Below, one piece after another: positions 19,587 to 29,148 of a stretch of 47,205 nucleotides of DNA (position 1 is its first letter; each line of letters opens with the position of its first letter). The notes below the pieces were generated by a model. That model worked only from the letters and a program-made list of their open reading frames with translations. It did no database searches and was not told the origin of the DNA. Both the position numbers and the translations under genes were made by a program. The stretch spans positions 1 to 47,205 of the forward strand of contig JAISGI010000003.1 of the NCBI GenBank assembly GCA_031263095.1. Reading direction: 5' to 3'. The DNA comes from Rickettsiales bacterium. Its GTDB lineage: Bacteria; Pseudomonadota; Alphaproteobacteria; Rs-D84; CACZYB01.

Positions 19587-20674
19587 CCTTGCAACGCCCC
19601 TTTTCCATATATGTCCATTTCCCGTTCTGCGTTTCCAAGTGCGCGTATTGTTCGTTCGCGAGCGAGGCTTTGTGCGGGCGGGAGGCGCCGGACCTGTTGC
19701 CTCTATATCTGAAGGAGCTTGACTTTTACCGCGACATTATGGCAGAGCGGCCGGTATCCTCAATCTATTTCGGCGGCGGGACGCCTTCGCTTATGCGGGC
19801 GGGCGCCGTAGTGGCGATTTTGGAGCGAATCGCCAAAAACTGGCCCATTGAGGAGGACGCGGAGATTACTTTGGAAGCGAATCCGGCGACAATCGACCGC
19901 GCTAAAATGGCCGAGCTGCGAGGTGCGGGCGTGAACCGGATTTCACTTGGCATACAATCATTCGACGACGAAGAGCTTCACCTTTTGGGTCGAGCGCATA
20001 ACGCGCGCGAGGCTCGGGCGGCAATCGCGGATGCGGCGGCGGAGTTTTCGAACTATAACCTCGACTTCATATACGGCTTGCCGGGACAGAGTGTAGAGGA
20101 CTGGGCGCGGACGCTTGACGAGGCTGTGGACACAGGGGCGCCGCACCTTTCACTTTACCAGCTTTCGGTCGAGCGAGGGACGGAATTTTACCGTCGCGGC
20201 ATAAAAGAGGCCGAGGAGGGGCGGGCGCTTGCGATGTATGCTCTTGCGGGACGGCGGGCGCGGCGGTACGAGGTGTCGAACTATGCCCGCGCGGGGTACG
20301 AGTCCAAGCACAACCTGAACTATTGGCGAGGAAGGGACTATGTGGGCATAGGCGCGGCGGCGGCCGGGCGGATTACCTTGGACGGTAAGTTCTATGAAAC
20401 GCAGAATCCGCGGACGGCGGAGGCTTGGACGGAGGGACTTGGCTGCGACGTTCGACTTAAACCCCTTACCCGACCTGTGCGGGCGCGCGAGATTGCAATG
20501 ACGGCTCTGCGCATGGTGCATGGAATTTCGTATTTCGAGTTCAAGCGCAACTCTGGTCTTGATTTCTTTAGCGTGGTACGGACGCACGGAGCGCTTGTGC
20601 AATCCGATAGGGGCGTACGAATCTCGACCAAGTGGATGCGGGTTTTGGACAGGGTGCTGTTGGAAATACTTTAG
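19583..20674 (+). CDS. hemW: HemW-like radical SAM protein
   Basis: IYVHFPFCVSKCAYCSF CxxxCxxC; SIYFGGGTPSLM; GVNRISLGIQSFDDEELHLLGRAH. Confidence 0.92.
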   Translation: MTLQRPFSIYVHFPFCVSKCAYCSFASEALCGREAPDLLPLYLKELDFYRDIMAERPVSSIYFGGGTPSLMRAGAVVAILERIAKNWPIEEDAEITLEANPATIDRAKMAELRGAGVNRISLGIQSFDDEELHLLGRAHNAREARAAIADAAAEFSNYNLDFIYGLPGQSVEDWARTLDEAVDTGAPHLSLYQLSVERGTEFYRRGIKEAEEGRALAMYALAGRRARRYEVSNYARAGYESKHNLNYWRGRDYVGIGAAAAGRITLDGKFYETQNPRTAEAWTEGLGCDVRLKPLTRPVRAREIAMTALRMVHGISYFEFKRNSGLDFFSVVRTHGALVQSDRGVRISTKWMRVLDRVLLEIL

Positions 20675-20678
20675 ATTG

Positions 20679-20725
20679 CCTGTGGAAAGCGGGGATAACT
20701 CTTCGAGCCTCCTGCTTTCCACAGG
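20679..20725. repeat. Extragenic palindrome CCTGTGGAAAGC...GCTTTCCACAGG
   Basis: 12-bp perfect arms; relatives at 28446 and 39013. Confidence 0.7.
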
Positions 20726-20740
20726 TTATTACAAATAAAT

Positions 20741-21368
20741 TTATTGGAGCTTGTATATGTATATCGAATTCGGCTCCATATTGTCCAAGGAAATTCCGGG
20801 CGTATGTATGAACGACGTCTTTGTCGCATTGCTATGCTCAAGCGCGGGGTTGGCCATTACCAAACTGCTGCATTTCTTGTCCGAGTCGTTGCAGACCTGA
20901 TCATAACCCTGCCTGTTGAAATTTATATATACGCCGCCCTCGGTATTGCAATTCTGGATTTCTCTCTGTCCATTATCGCAACCCAAGTACATAGCGTTTT
21001 CGGCATAGTCGGTGGCGAAGACTCCGGAGCCGTAAAGTCCGTCGGGACGCCGGAAATCAACCCTATAAATGCCAGCGTCGAACTTATAAATCTTTACCCT
21101 ATCGCTTCCGGTCAGGGTTTGCGCCACATGCCATCTTGACAACGGCGGCGTTCCGATGCAGGCTTGCGCCTCCTCAAGAGAGAGGAGCTTGTCCCTAGCA
21201 CAGGAAACCTGCCACTTGGCCGAACCAGCGGGACAAAGTTGCTCGCTTGGGCAAGTTGTGCAGGTGTAATAATTTGAAGATTGAGAATTGTTAGTGGCTA
21301 TCAGGAGAAGCGCAATAGCTAAATACTTACTTGCCCCCCCCCGTACGTACTTTGTTCATATATAACAT
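20741..21368 (-). CDS. Poly-G secreted protein family, paralog A (OFF as assembled; ON at G8/G11)
   Basis: G9: MNKVRTGGGK*. G8: MNKVRTGGASKYLAIALLLIATNNSQSSNYYTCTTCPSEQLC...LSLEEAQACIGTPPLSRWHV...HTPGISLDNMEPNSIYIYKLQ. Confidence 0.82.
21334..21342 (-). repeat. Poly-G tract (C9 on + strand) in signal-peptide coding sequence
   Basis: Direct count. Confidence 0.95.
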
Positions 21369-21399
21369 TATTGTCTTTCTCCTTTGGTTAGACTTTATG

Positions 21400-21428
21400 A
21401 TTATATCATATGTACCTAGTGGAATCAA
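21400..21428 (-). promoter_or_regulatory. Promoter of paralog A: TTGATT-17-TATAAT
   Basis: Read on minus strand. Confidence 0.65.
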
Positions 21429-21451
21429 GGATAACAAATATTTTTATACTG

Positions 21452-22414
21452 TTATCTCTTTGCGCCAAAGGAGCCGGTTATGGTTATCCGGTCGCTTGAG
21501 GACAGGGCGCAGTCGCCGCCGCAGGCCTCGAACCCGAATATACCCGTGGCCTCGCGTCCCTCGGGGCCGTAGTAAGCTGTCTTGGCGGAGCCGTTCCTAT
21601 TGCCGCTTTGAATCCAATTCTCGGGAACCTCGAGGTTGCCGGGCGAACCCTCGTTCTTGACGCTCTGATACGAGCCGTCCTTGTAGCTAAGGCTGTAATA
21701 CCCGGGGAAGAATATGGACAGGCTTTCGCCAAGGCTTTGGTCAATCACTATTTCAGCTTCGCCCACCAAGCCGACCGAATCGCGCGAAAGCGGACTGTTG
21801 GCCGAGGAATAGACCGCACCGCCGACTGCCTTGCCCTTGAATGTCAGAGTGTCGTCGACTGGGTTTGGCACTCCGTTAAATTTCTGGTATCCTCCGGCGA
21901 AAGCCTGGTATTCGGCGACTTGAGAGGAGAACCCTCCGATTTTACCGCCGCGTATCAGGCGCCAATAGCCGAAGTCAACGTATTCGAATTTGTTCTCGGC
22001 TCCGGCGAGGACGAGCATACGCTCGATCGTTTCGGTTCCCTGTGTCGCGCCTTCGAACGGCTCGGTCTTGAAAGTATCGTTGATGGGTGCACCGTCAACC
22101 ATCTCGGCGTAAATCGCGTGCGTGTCCTTGATTGTCGAGTAGATATAGCCGTTCCGAGAGTCTCTTGAAAACGAATCGGCTGTGAATTTCTGGATATGAA
22201 TATCGTCATCATTGTCGATGAACGAATAAGTCAGGCCGGAGAGCTTGCCAACGTCGTCCAGGTCAACCGAGAGCGCCGCAGTAGAATCGGAGAGCATGTC
22301 AAAACTTAGCTCGGACGCAGGAACTTTGAGTACTTCAGATACTGGCACCCTATCATTTCCACCGCTACTGCAGGCGGCGAGGGCGAGGACTAATGGCACG
22401 AGGATTTTTTTCAT
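21452..22414 (-). CDS. TbpB-like beta-barrel surface lipoprotein
   Basis: MKKILVPLVLALAACSSGG lipobox; C-terminal YYGPEGREATGIFGFEA resembles the TbpB-type barrel motif. Confidence 0.6.
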   Translation of the reverse strand: MKKILVPLVLALAACSSGGNDRVPVSEVLKVPASELSFDMLSDSTAALSVDLDDVGKLSGLTYSFIDNDDDIHIQKFTADSFSRDSRNGYIYSTIKDTHAIYAEMVDGAPINDTFKTEPFEGATQGTETIERMLVLAGAENKFEYVDFGYWRLIRGGKIGGFSSQVAEYQAFAGGYQKFNGVPNPVDDTLTFKGKAVGGAVYSSANSPLSRDSVGLVGEAEIVIDQSLGESLSIFFPGYYSLSYKDGSYQSVKNEGSPGNLEVPENWIQSGNRNGSAKTAYYGPEGREATGIFGFEACGGDCALSSSDRITITGSFGAKR

Positions 22415-22471
22415 TTCAAGGCCTTTATGTTTCCACAGGGATAATTCCGTAACAAAATTATTTATCGTTTT

Positions 22472-22765
22472 TTACTCTCCGGTCACTATGGTGCAGGTTT
22501 CTGAGTAGAACAAATATCCGTTGACCTCCTTGTCAACGCTTGCGACGCGGGTAATGCTAGCCTTTTTCTTGGCCGTCTCTATCGTCGAATCGCCGACACC
22601 GTAGAATCCAAGCGTGTTCGAAGAGCAGGCACGGCCGGTTTTCGAGCCGGCGTTATCGGTCGCCAGAACTGGCGTTCTTATGGTTCCGAGCGACGTTCTG
22701 CCAGACTCGGTCGGGACGAACGCGCAGCCGGAAAGCAGCGCCGCGGCGATTAAAATCCTGTTCAT
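22472..22765 (-). CDS. TRL-like small lipoprotein
   Basis: LLSGCAF; KTGRACSSNTLGFYGVGDSTIETAKKKASITRVASVDKEVNGYLFYSETCTIVTGE. Confidence 0.7.
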   Translation of the reverse strand: MNRILIAAALLSGCAFVPTESGRTSLGTIRTPVLATDNAGSKTGRACSSNTLGFYGVGDSTIETAKKKASITRVASVDKEVNGYLFYSETCTIVTGE

Positions 22766-22774
22766 TTCATACTC

Positions 22775-23485
22775 CTAATTGTTGTTCATAATCTTCTTCA
22801 AGGTATGCTCGGTCACGACCTTGGCATTCTTGTACATCATATATATGCCGGCCGAATCGGTCAAGTGCACGACTATCACCAAGGCCGCGAAGATGCCGAA
22901 TATAAGGTTTGCAAGCGAAGTCTCGCCTTTAAGCGAGTACTGGGTAGCGGCGTAAATCAGGAACACTATATACAGGTCGATGAGAATAGAGAAGAAGAAC
23001 AGCATCCAATATGTGAAAGCAAGCTGGTATGCAACGTATGCTATCGGATACATGAACATGCATGCGGCGACGGATTTCAGAGCCCGCTCGAAGTCCATCT
23101 CGCCCTTGGCAAGATAGCCGAAAAGCATGAGGATTCCGCCAAGTGCGAATGTCAGCATGACCGCCGAAAGCGCGAAGCCGACCGCGGCATAGGCCGCGCC
23201 GACAAGCGTAATGCTTGACAGATTGAAGAGAATCTTTATGCCGGCGGCCATAAGGCCGTACATCATTACCTTGAATATGGTATCCGAGTATCTGCCGTCG
23301 GAGGTAATTCCGCCAAAAAACTTGACCGGGTTGAACAATATGCCCCAGGCGTCGGTGATGAATTTGCCGAAGTTTATCCTTTCGTACCTGACCTTGGCCT
23401 GTTTGAAATACCTGCTGGACGTTATCGCGGCGCCAAAGTCCTCCTTGGGCGCGCGGGGTTTGGAAATCTTTTTTTTGGGTGCCAT
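22775..23485 (-). CDS. Yip1-domain-like membrane protein
   Basis: AWGILFNPVKFFGGI then five or so TM segments. Confidence 0.6.
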   Translation of the reverse strand: MAPKKKISKPRAPKEDFGAAITSSRYFKQAKVRYERINFGKFITDAWGILFNPVKFFGGITSDGRYSDTIFKVMMYGLMAAGIKILFNLSSITLVGAAYAAVGFALSAVMLTFALGGILMLFGYLAKGEMDFERALKSVAACMFMYPIAYVAYQLAFTYWMLFFFSILIDLYIVFLIYAATQYSLKGETSLANLIFGIFAALVIVVHLTDSAGIYMMYKNAKVVTEHTLKKIMNNN

Positions 23486-23568
23486 TTGAGTCTCCTTTTT
23501 TCACTTTAATCATACCCTAAATTTTAAGTATTGTAAAGAACTTCTTTATGGGGTAAAATGCGGGAACT

Positions 23569-25002
23569 ATGTTCAAGACCGCTATCATAGGCAGGCCGAA
23601 TGTTGGTAAGTCAACGCTTTTCAACCGATTGGCAAAAAAGGACGCGGCTATCGTATTCGACACCGCGGGAACCACGCGCGATGTAAAGGAGTACGAGGTC
23701 GACGCCGGGGACGGATTCTCGTTCCTACTTTCCGACACGGCCGGGCTTGAGGAGCGGGCCAAGGACTCCCTCTCCCAGCGGATGACGGCGAAGACGCTTG
23801 CCGTCCTGAAATCGGTCGACATTATCATATTCGCGGTCGATGCGAAGGCTGGAATCACTCTTGAGGATGCGTACTTCGCCAACAAAATCCGCCGGGCGGG
23901 CAAGCGCGTGATACTGGTCGCGAACAAGGCCGAGAACATGCGCGACTTCAATGCCGCGCTTGGCGATCTGGCGGGTCTCGGGTTCGGCGAAGCAATCCCC
24001 ATTTCCGCCGCGCACAACCAGGGAATAGGTGAGCTTATGCTTGCCATCAAGCGCGAAATCGTGAAAATGCAAAAGCTTGCCAACATGCCGGACGGGGTTC
24101 AGCCCGAGTGCGGCGAGCCCTTGTCCGAATCGGAGATTTCAGACATAATAAAGGCCGAGGAGGAGATGTCCGAAGTCCACGACCTTTCGGTGCGACTTGC
24201 CATCATCGGACGGCCGAACGTGGGTAAGTCAACGCTTGTCAACACTCTCTTGGGCGAAGAAAAAATGCTTACCGGGGACGAGGCGGGAATTACGCGGGAC
24301 GCTATCGACACCGATTTTATCTATCGCGGGCGCGAGGTCAAGCTTATCGACACGGCTGGCATGCGGCGGCGCGCGAAAGTCTATAACGGGCTTGAAAAAT
24401 TCTCGGTCGCGAAGTCGATAGAATCCATACGGAACTGCGACGTATGCGCGCTGGTGTTCGACGCTTCGGCGGGCGGTGCGGACAAGCAGGACTTGGCTAT
24501 CGCGAATGTGGCCATACGCGAGGGCAAAGGCCTTTTGTTCGCGGCGAACAAGATAGATTTGACGACGGATAAAAAGGCACGGTTGGCCTCTATCCGCGAT
24601 CAGCTTGCGGCGAGTTTCGCGCAGGTCAAGAATGTGCCTCTGGTCGGTATTTCGGCGACGAAAGGCACCGGAGTCAGGGAGCTTATGGCCGCGGCGTTCG
24701 AGCTTTACGACATGCGGATACAGCGAATCACCACGGGAAAACTCAACAAATGGCTCGAGGGGACGGTCGCGAAAAATCCGCCACCCATGTCGCGTCTGAA
24801 ACGTCCGATGAGCATAAAATACATCACGCAGAGCGCGGTGAAACCTCCTACTTTTACCCTATTCGTCGGCGGGGCGAGCGAGTTGCCGGAGTCGTACAAG
24901 CGCTATTTGGTCAACTCTTTATCCGAATCGTTCGTGTTCGATAAAATCGCGGTGCGGCTGCATATCAAGTCGTCCGCCAACCCTTACAAGGAGAGGAAAT
25001 GA
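23569..25002 (+). CDS. der: Ribosome biogenesis GTPase Der
   Basis: Two G domains with [12 protein letters not shown] and [12 protein letters not shown]. Confidence 0.97.
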   Translation: MFKTAIIGRPNVGKSTLFNRLAKKDAAIVFDTAGTTRDVKEYEVDAGDGFSFLLSDTAGLEERAKDSLSQRMTAKTLAVLKSVDIIIFAVDAKAGITLEDAYFANKIRRAGKRVILVANKAENMRDFNAALGDLAGLGFGEAIPISAAHNQGIGELMLAIKREIVKMQKLANMPDGVQPECGEPLSESEISDIIKAEEEMSEVHDLSVRLAIIGRPNVGKSTLVNTLLGEEKMLTGDEAGITRDAIDTDFIYRGREVKLIDTAGMRRRAKVYNGLEKFSVAKSIESIRNCDVCALVFDASAGGADKQDLAIANVAIREGKGLLFAANKIDLTTDKKARLASIRDQLAASFAQVKNVPLVGISATKGTGVRELMAAAFELYDMRIQRITTGKLNKWLEGTVAKNPPPMSRLKRPMSIKYITQSAVKPPTFTLFVGGASELPESYKRYLVNSLSESFVFDKIAVRLHIKSSANPYKERK

Positions 25003-25484
25003 AGCGGGCGTTATGGACAATTTTCGCGCTTGTCGCAATCGACATTTTTACCAAGTATCTCATCCTGCGTGCGGCGGCGGTGGATGTGCCTATGTATGGA
25101 TATTTCCGCGGGCAGCTTCCGACTTTCGCGCATTTGGCGAGCATTAGTTCCTTTTTCGACATAGTGCTTGTGTGGAACGTGGGGGTCAGCTTCTCCATGT
25201 TCTCGAGCGGTAGCCAAGCGGGACGGTGGATACTTGTCGCCCTATCCTTGATTGCGGTTGCGTTCATCATGCGCATGATTATGCGCGAGGGCGACGGGCG
25301 CGCGAGGTTCGGCTGGATACTGGTCGCGAGTGGCGCCATCGGCAACATTCTCGACCGCGTACGCTATGGCGCGGTTGTAGATTTTTTGGATTTCCATATC
25401 AGAGGATGGCACTGGCCGGCGTTCAACTTCGCCGACGTGTGCATATGCCTTGGCGTGCTGCTTTTGATATTAAAAAAGAAGTAG
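24999..25484 (+). CDS. lspA: Lipoprotein signal peptidase II
   Basis: [37 protein letters not shown] overlap with der. Confidence 0.95.
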   Translation: MKRALWTIFALVAIDIFTKYLILRAAAVDVPMYGYFRGQLPTFAHLASISSFFDIVLVWNVGVSFSMFSSGSQAGRWILVALSLIAVAFIMRMIMREGDGRARFGWILVASGAIGNILDRVRYGAVVDFLDFHIRGWHWPAFNFADVCICLGVLLLILKKK

Positions 25485-25556
25485 TTATTTTTTAATTTAC
25501 TTTCATAAAAATACATAGTAGAAATACCCTTGAGAAGCGAAAGGGCGAGTTAGGGA

Positions 25557-26984
25557 ATGCAAACGGGCGGAAAAGCTTTGTTTTTGGCGGCAATCGTCGC
25601 TTTATGTGTGCAGGCGCGCGGCGCAACAATACTTGACATCGTACCCGAGGCCTCGAACGAGGCTTATCTGCCTTTTGACGAAGCGGCGGTCGAGATTGCC
25701 TTGGATGCCGAAGAAGAAGCGCCCTCCCCCGACACTATTATAGAAGAAGTCGCGGTCATTGAAGACGAACCTGTGGTCGAAGTTATCGAACCGGTCGCGT
25801 CCGAATCACTCGAGGTTGCGAAAGCCGAGCTAAAGCAGGAAAACCTTGAGCTACAGGAGCGACTGGCGAACCTTGAGCAGCAGCTTAAATCCCTTGCCGA
25901 TAAGCCCAAACGCAAGAAGAAGACCGTGATTGCGCCGCTCGCACTCGCAGAACAAGAAGTAGCGGCGGCTCCCATGCAAGTGTCCGCTCCGATTTTGCCG
26001 TCGGCTGTGGTGCCCGATGAATCGCCGTTCGGCGTCATGGTGAGAGATGTCGGCTCTCCTGCAACCAAGCCATCTCGAATCGTGAACAGAGTCGAGCTTG
26101 AAGATGCTGTGGAAAAGCGTTCGGAAATCATGTTCTCGCAGGCGTCGCCGCGTGCGGGCGCAAATCCTTTCGTAAAATCCTTTTCGGCCATAAAGCCAGA
26201 GACCAAGGCCGAAAAATCCCCTAAATCCGTCAAGTCCGGCAATGCGGCGCGCGGGGCTAGGAAACTCAAAAAGCGTGGCGAGAATGTGGTTTCGTTCGCC
26301 TCGCCTGCTGTGCTTAAATCCGACCTTAGGCGAGAGTACTTGGCCGATAACAAGTTCCTTGCCCCTCTTCGCGAACCTGATGAAGAAGAGGAGTTTGAGG
26401 ACGAGGAGGAATACGAGGAAGAAGAGTTTGACGAGGCCGAAGACGAGGCGGTTCTCGACACCGTGCCGGCTCCTGCCGCCGCCGCGGGCGCGTCCCCTAC
26501 CCTCGAGCCTGCCGGGGTAAGTATGGACGCGGTGAAGGACAAGATGCAAAAGACCCTTAAAACCATCGAGCTTCCGGCGGGCGCGTTAAAGGTCGGTTCG
26601 CACGAGGTGCTTCAAATGAAACTGGACTTTGACCAGCAGAGTAGTGCTATCAGTTCGGAATCGGTGAACATCATCCGTTCGTTCGCGCAGATTGCGACCG
26701 ACATGCCGACGAACTCAATCGAAATCGGCCTTTCCGAATCGGTCATGAAGAATCCGGCCAAGAAGCGGCGTGCGGCGCGACGGCTTGCTATTGTCTCGAA
26801 CGTACTGCGTTCAGCTGGACTGGCCGAGAAACAGATATTCCCCGTGCTGACCGACAGGGACGAGAACTCGTTCTCGTTCCGTGTTGTCACGAATGACCGG
26901 TTCGAGCAGTATCGTGTGGTCAAGGGCGCGGACGAGTTCGGCGACGGAGCGAGCGTAACCGTCTATGACCTTATGCGGTGGTAG
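25557..26984 (+). CDS. Periplasmic/secreted protein with acidic low-complexity linker and OmpA-like C-terminal region
   Basis: N-terminal signal; EEEEFEDEEEYEEEEFDEAEDE; C-terminal IEIGLSESVMKNPAKKRRAARRLAIVSNVL. Confidence 0.5.
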   Translation: MQTGGKALFLAAIVALCVQARGATILDIVPEASNEAYLPFDEAAVEIALDAEEEAPSPDTIIEEVAVIEDEPVVEVIEPVASESLEVAKAELKQENLELQERLANLEQQLKSLADKPKRKKKTVIAPLALAEQEVAAAPMQVSAPILPSAVVPDESPFGVMVRDVGSPATKPSRIVNRVELEDAVEKRSEIMFSQASPRAGANPFVKSFSAIKPETKAEKSPKSVKSGNAARGARKLKKRGENVVSFASPAVLKSDLRREYLADNKFLAPLREPDEEEEFEDEEEYEEEEFDEAEDEAVLDTVPAPAAAAGASPTLEPAGVSMDAVKDKMQKTLKTIELPAGALKVGSHEVLQMKLDFDQQSSAISSESVNIIRSFAQIATDMPTNSIEIGLSESVMKNPAKKRRAARRLAIVSNVLRSAGLAEKQIFPVLTDRDENSFSFRVVTNDRFEQYRVVKGADEFGDGASVTVYDLMRW

Positions 26985-27685
26985 GCTTTCTCAAACCAAT
27001 CATTGACTTCATATTCCCTGCACGTTGTCTGGTATGCGGACGTATAGTCGCCGGGCAGGACGGGCTTTGCTCGGAGTGTTTCTTGGGTGTACGATTCATC
27101 GGGCGACCAAGGTGCAGGTTTTGCGGACGCGCGTTCGAGTACGGCGGTCCTGTCATCTGCGGCGCCTGTCTGCGCGTGAAGCCGAAGTTTGACCGGAACA
27201 TCTCGGTCATGGAATACGGCGATGCTGCGCGGAGCATAATCCTTGCTTTCAAGCATGGGGACAAGACCTCGATTGCTCGATTCATGGCGCGCCTTATGCT
27301 TGCCGCCGGGGGCGAGCTTGTCTCGGCCTGCGACGCGATAGTGCCGGTGCCGATACACTTTTACCGTCTTGTCAAGCGCAAGTATAACCAGGCTGGGCTT
27401 GTCGCGCAGATAATCGGGCGCAAGGCGGGGCGGCCGGTTTTCCACTACGCTTTGCTACGGTCGAGGGCGACGGAATCGCAGGGACACAAGTCTGCGGCGG
27501 CCAGGCTTGACAATGTGCGTGGAGCCTTCAAGGTACGTAAAGGTGCGGTTTCGGCGGTGGCGGGAAAAAAGATTCTCCTTATCGACGACGTATTCACAAC
27601 TGGCGCGACGCTTGCCGAGTGTGTGCGAGCGCTCAAGCGCGCTGGAGCGAAGCGGGTCTATTGCCTGACGTTTGCGAAAGCGTAG
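26978..27685 (+). CDS. ComF-family phosphoribosyltransferase
   Basis: FPARCLVCGRIV...CSECF zinc motif; KKILLIDDVFTTGATLAECVRAL. Confidence 0.92.
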   Translation: MVGFLKPIIDFIFPARCLVCGRIVAGQDGLCSECFLGVRFIGRPRCRFCGRAFEYGGPVICGACLRVKPKFDRNISVMEYGDAARSIILAFKHGDKTSIARFMARLMLAAGGELVSACDAIVPVPIHFYRLVKRKYNQAGLVAQIIGRKAGRPVFHYALLRSRATESQGHKSAAARLDNVRGAFKVRKGAVSAVAGKKILLIDDVFTTGATLAECVRALKRAGAKRVYCLTFAKA

Positions 27686-27710
27686 AAAATATTGTAATAT
27701 TGGGTTTTCA

Positions 27711-27780
27711 GGCGCAAGGAAGATTGGCGGGGAGGTATTTGCGTCTAACCAAAGCCCGTGCCGCCAATCTTCCCTGCGCC
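27711..27780 (-). ncRNA. 3'-UTR hairpin element copy 1 (20-bp arms, ~30-nt loop containing CTTTGGTTAGAC)
   Basis: Near-identical copy at 44682-44750; begins 7 nt past the stop of paralog B. Confidence 0.55.
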
Positions 27781-27787
27781 CTGTCCT

Positions 27788-28401
27788 CTAGTTCAGCTTG
27801 TATATATAAAGCCCCGGCGTATTCGAGACATCGGAATCCGCAATTCCGGGCGTGTTCATTGCCGTCTTGGCCGGCCAATTCTCAAGAGGGACATCGCATT
27901 TCGTTTCCATTCCCAAGCCAGCCTCAATTTTGGAATTATCCGAATTCCACAAGTCAATCTCGTAATAATATAGGGTATGGCCGGCACCGCAATTCGGATG
28001 ATTTACCCATGGCATATTTATATTGTTATGCAAATACTTGGTTCCGTTGAACGCCGATACGAACGAGACCTTGTAATCCTCTTTCACAACTAGATCAAAG
28101 CGATAGACTCCGGCGGGGTACGACGTATTATGATCCTGAGTGTTTGAGGCCATGGTCTTTACCAATGTCCAACTCGTTTGGGATGGTGTGCTGATACATT
28201 TTTGTGCTTCTGCCAAAGTCAGCGTCTTGTTATAGGTACAATCGCTTGTCGCCCCAACCTGACATGCTCCTGGGATTGTGCAAGCTGTACAAGTATAATA
28301 ATTAGCAGAGTTTGATTGGTTAGTAGATAGTAAGAGAAGTGCGAATGCTATGTATTTAGCCTTTTGCCCCCCCCCGTACGTACTTTGTTCATATATAACA
28401 T
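27788..28401 (-). CDS. Poly-G secreted protein family, paralog B (OFF as assembled; ON at G10/G7)
   Basis: G9: MNKVRTGGGKRLNT*. G10: [45 protein letters not shown]...LTLAEAQKCISTPSQTSWTL...NTPGIADSDVSNTPGLYIYKLN. Confidence 0.82.
28367..28375 (-). repeat. Poly-G tract (C9 on + strand) in signal-peptide coding sequence
   Basis: Direct count. Confidence 0.95.
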
Positions 28402-28430
28402 TATTGTCTTCTCCTTTGGTTGACTTTTAT

Positions 28431-28459
28431 ATAATAGCATGATTCCCCTGTGGAATCAA
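28431..28459 (-). promoter_or_regulatory. Promoter of paralog B: TTGATT-17-TATTAT, -35 inside a palindrome arm
   Basis: Read on minus strand. Confidence 0.55.
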
Positions 28460-28494
28460 GCATAACTTTTCAAGTTATCTCCTGATTCCACAGG
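28446..28494. repeat. Extragenic palindrome CCCTGTGGAATCA..ATAACTT/AAGTTAT..TGATTCCACAGGG
   Basis: 13 + 7 bp arms. Confidence 0.75.
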
Positions 28495-28550
28495 GCTATA
28501 AAAATAGAATAAGTAAACTATAAGTAGGCGGCATGAAGCGACGGACGCGC

Positions 28551-29120
28551 CTATCTCTTTTTCGGAGGGTTGGCGAAAGTGCAGGACGCGTGTATCTCGT
28601 CGAGCGTCAGGCCGAGCTTCTTCCCGTACACCTCCGTCACATTCCCGAACATCGCGTCCCTGTAGTCGAGCCCAAGCTCGGCGACGGCCGACCTTAGCGC
28701 GTCCTCGTCGGACGCCTCCACCTCCAGAAAAGCGTCGAGTCCGGGCCAAGTATCTATGCATGCTTCGACATTGCCGCGCGTCCATTTTTCCCGCCGGTTT
28801 TCCTCGTACGCCGAGCATTCCAAGCCCGAAGACTCCAGCAATTCGCCCATAGTGGAGAAGTCGTCGACAATGCACTCGATCTCCTTCATGGCAGATGCCC
28901 CGTTCGAGATGTCGGATTTGAGCTTTAGGGTGAGCGTAGTCTTGTCCCCCTCGTCCCTTAGCCGCAACCAGCGCTGCGCGCCGTCCAAGTCAGGCAGCAT
29001 GAAAATCTTGCGCCGCAGGAGGTGCTCCGGGTGAACACATGCAAAGCCAGCCGCGGCCAAACGCGCCCGGATGTCATCCACATCGATATCCACAAACCTG
29101 CATTCGAATTCCGTCTTCAT
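28551..29120 (-). CDS. CYTH-domain protein (CyaB/class IV adenylate cyclase-like)
   Basis: MKTEFECRFVDIDVDDIRARLAAAGF; RWLRLRDEGDKTTLTLKLK. Confidence 0.8.
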   Translation of the reverse strand: MKTEFECRFVDIDVDDIRARLAAAGFACVHPEHLLRRKIFMLPDLDGAQRWLRLRDEGDKTTLTLKLKSDISNGASAMKEIECIVDDFSTMGELLESSGLECSAYEENRREKWTRGNVEACIDTWPGLDAFLEVEASDEDALRSAVAELGLDYRDAMFGNVTEVYGKKLGLTLDEIHASCTFANPPKKR

Positions 29121-29148
29121 TCCAATCCCTTTCCATTGTTTTGGCGGC

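Noticed and set aside
20690-20725. DnaA boxes (TTATCCCC / TTTCCACA)
   Set aside because: Imperfect, single and part of a palindromic repeat; no origin-like cluster.
20741-21142. Calling the poly-G family members as short cytosolic proteins from internal TTG/GTG starts (also 27788-28216, 42437-42850, 44765-45127, 46613-47089)
   Set aside because: Conserved coding sequence, including a signal peptide and NYYTCTxC, continues upstream in the same frame up to the G tract in every copy.
26380-26460. GAGGAA-rich stretch as a tandem repeat or regulatory element
   Set aside because: Explained by a Glu/Asp-rich linker in the encoded protein.
25664-26566. 300 aa minus-strand Ser-rich ORF
   Set aside because: Antisense of the acidic/OmpA-like gene; the Ser-rich composition mirrors Glu/Asp codons.
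27711-27780. Intrinsic terminator or MITE with target-site duplication
   Set aside because: No U-tract on the minus-strand exit side and no convincing flanking direct repeat; a mobile origin is still not excluded.
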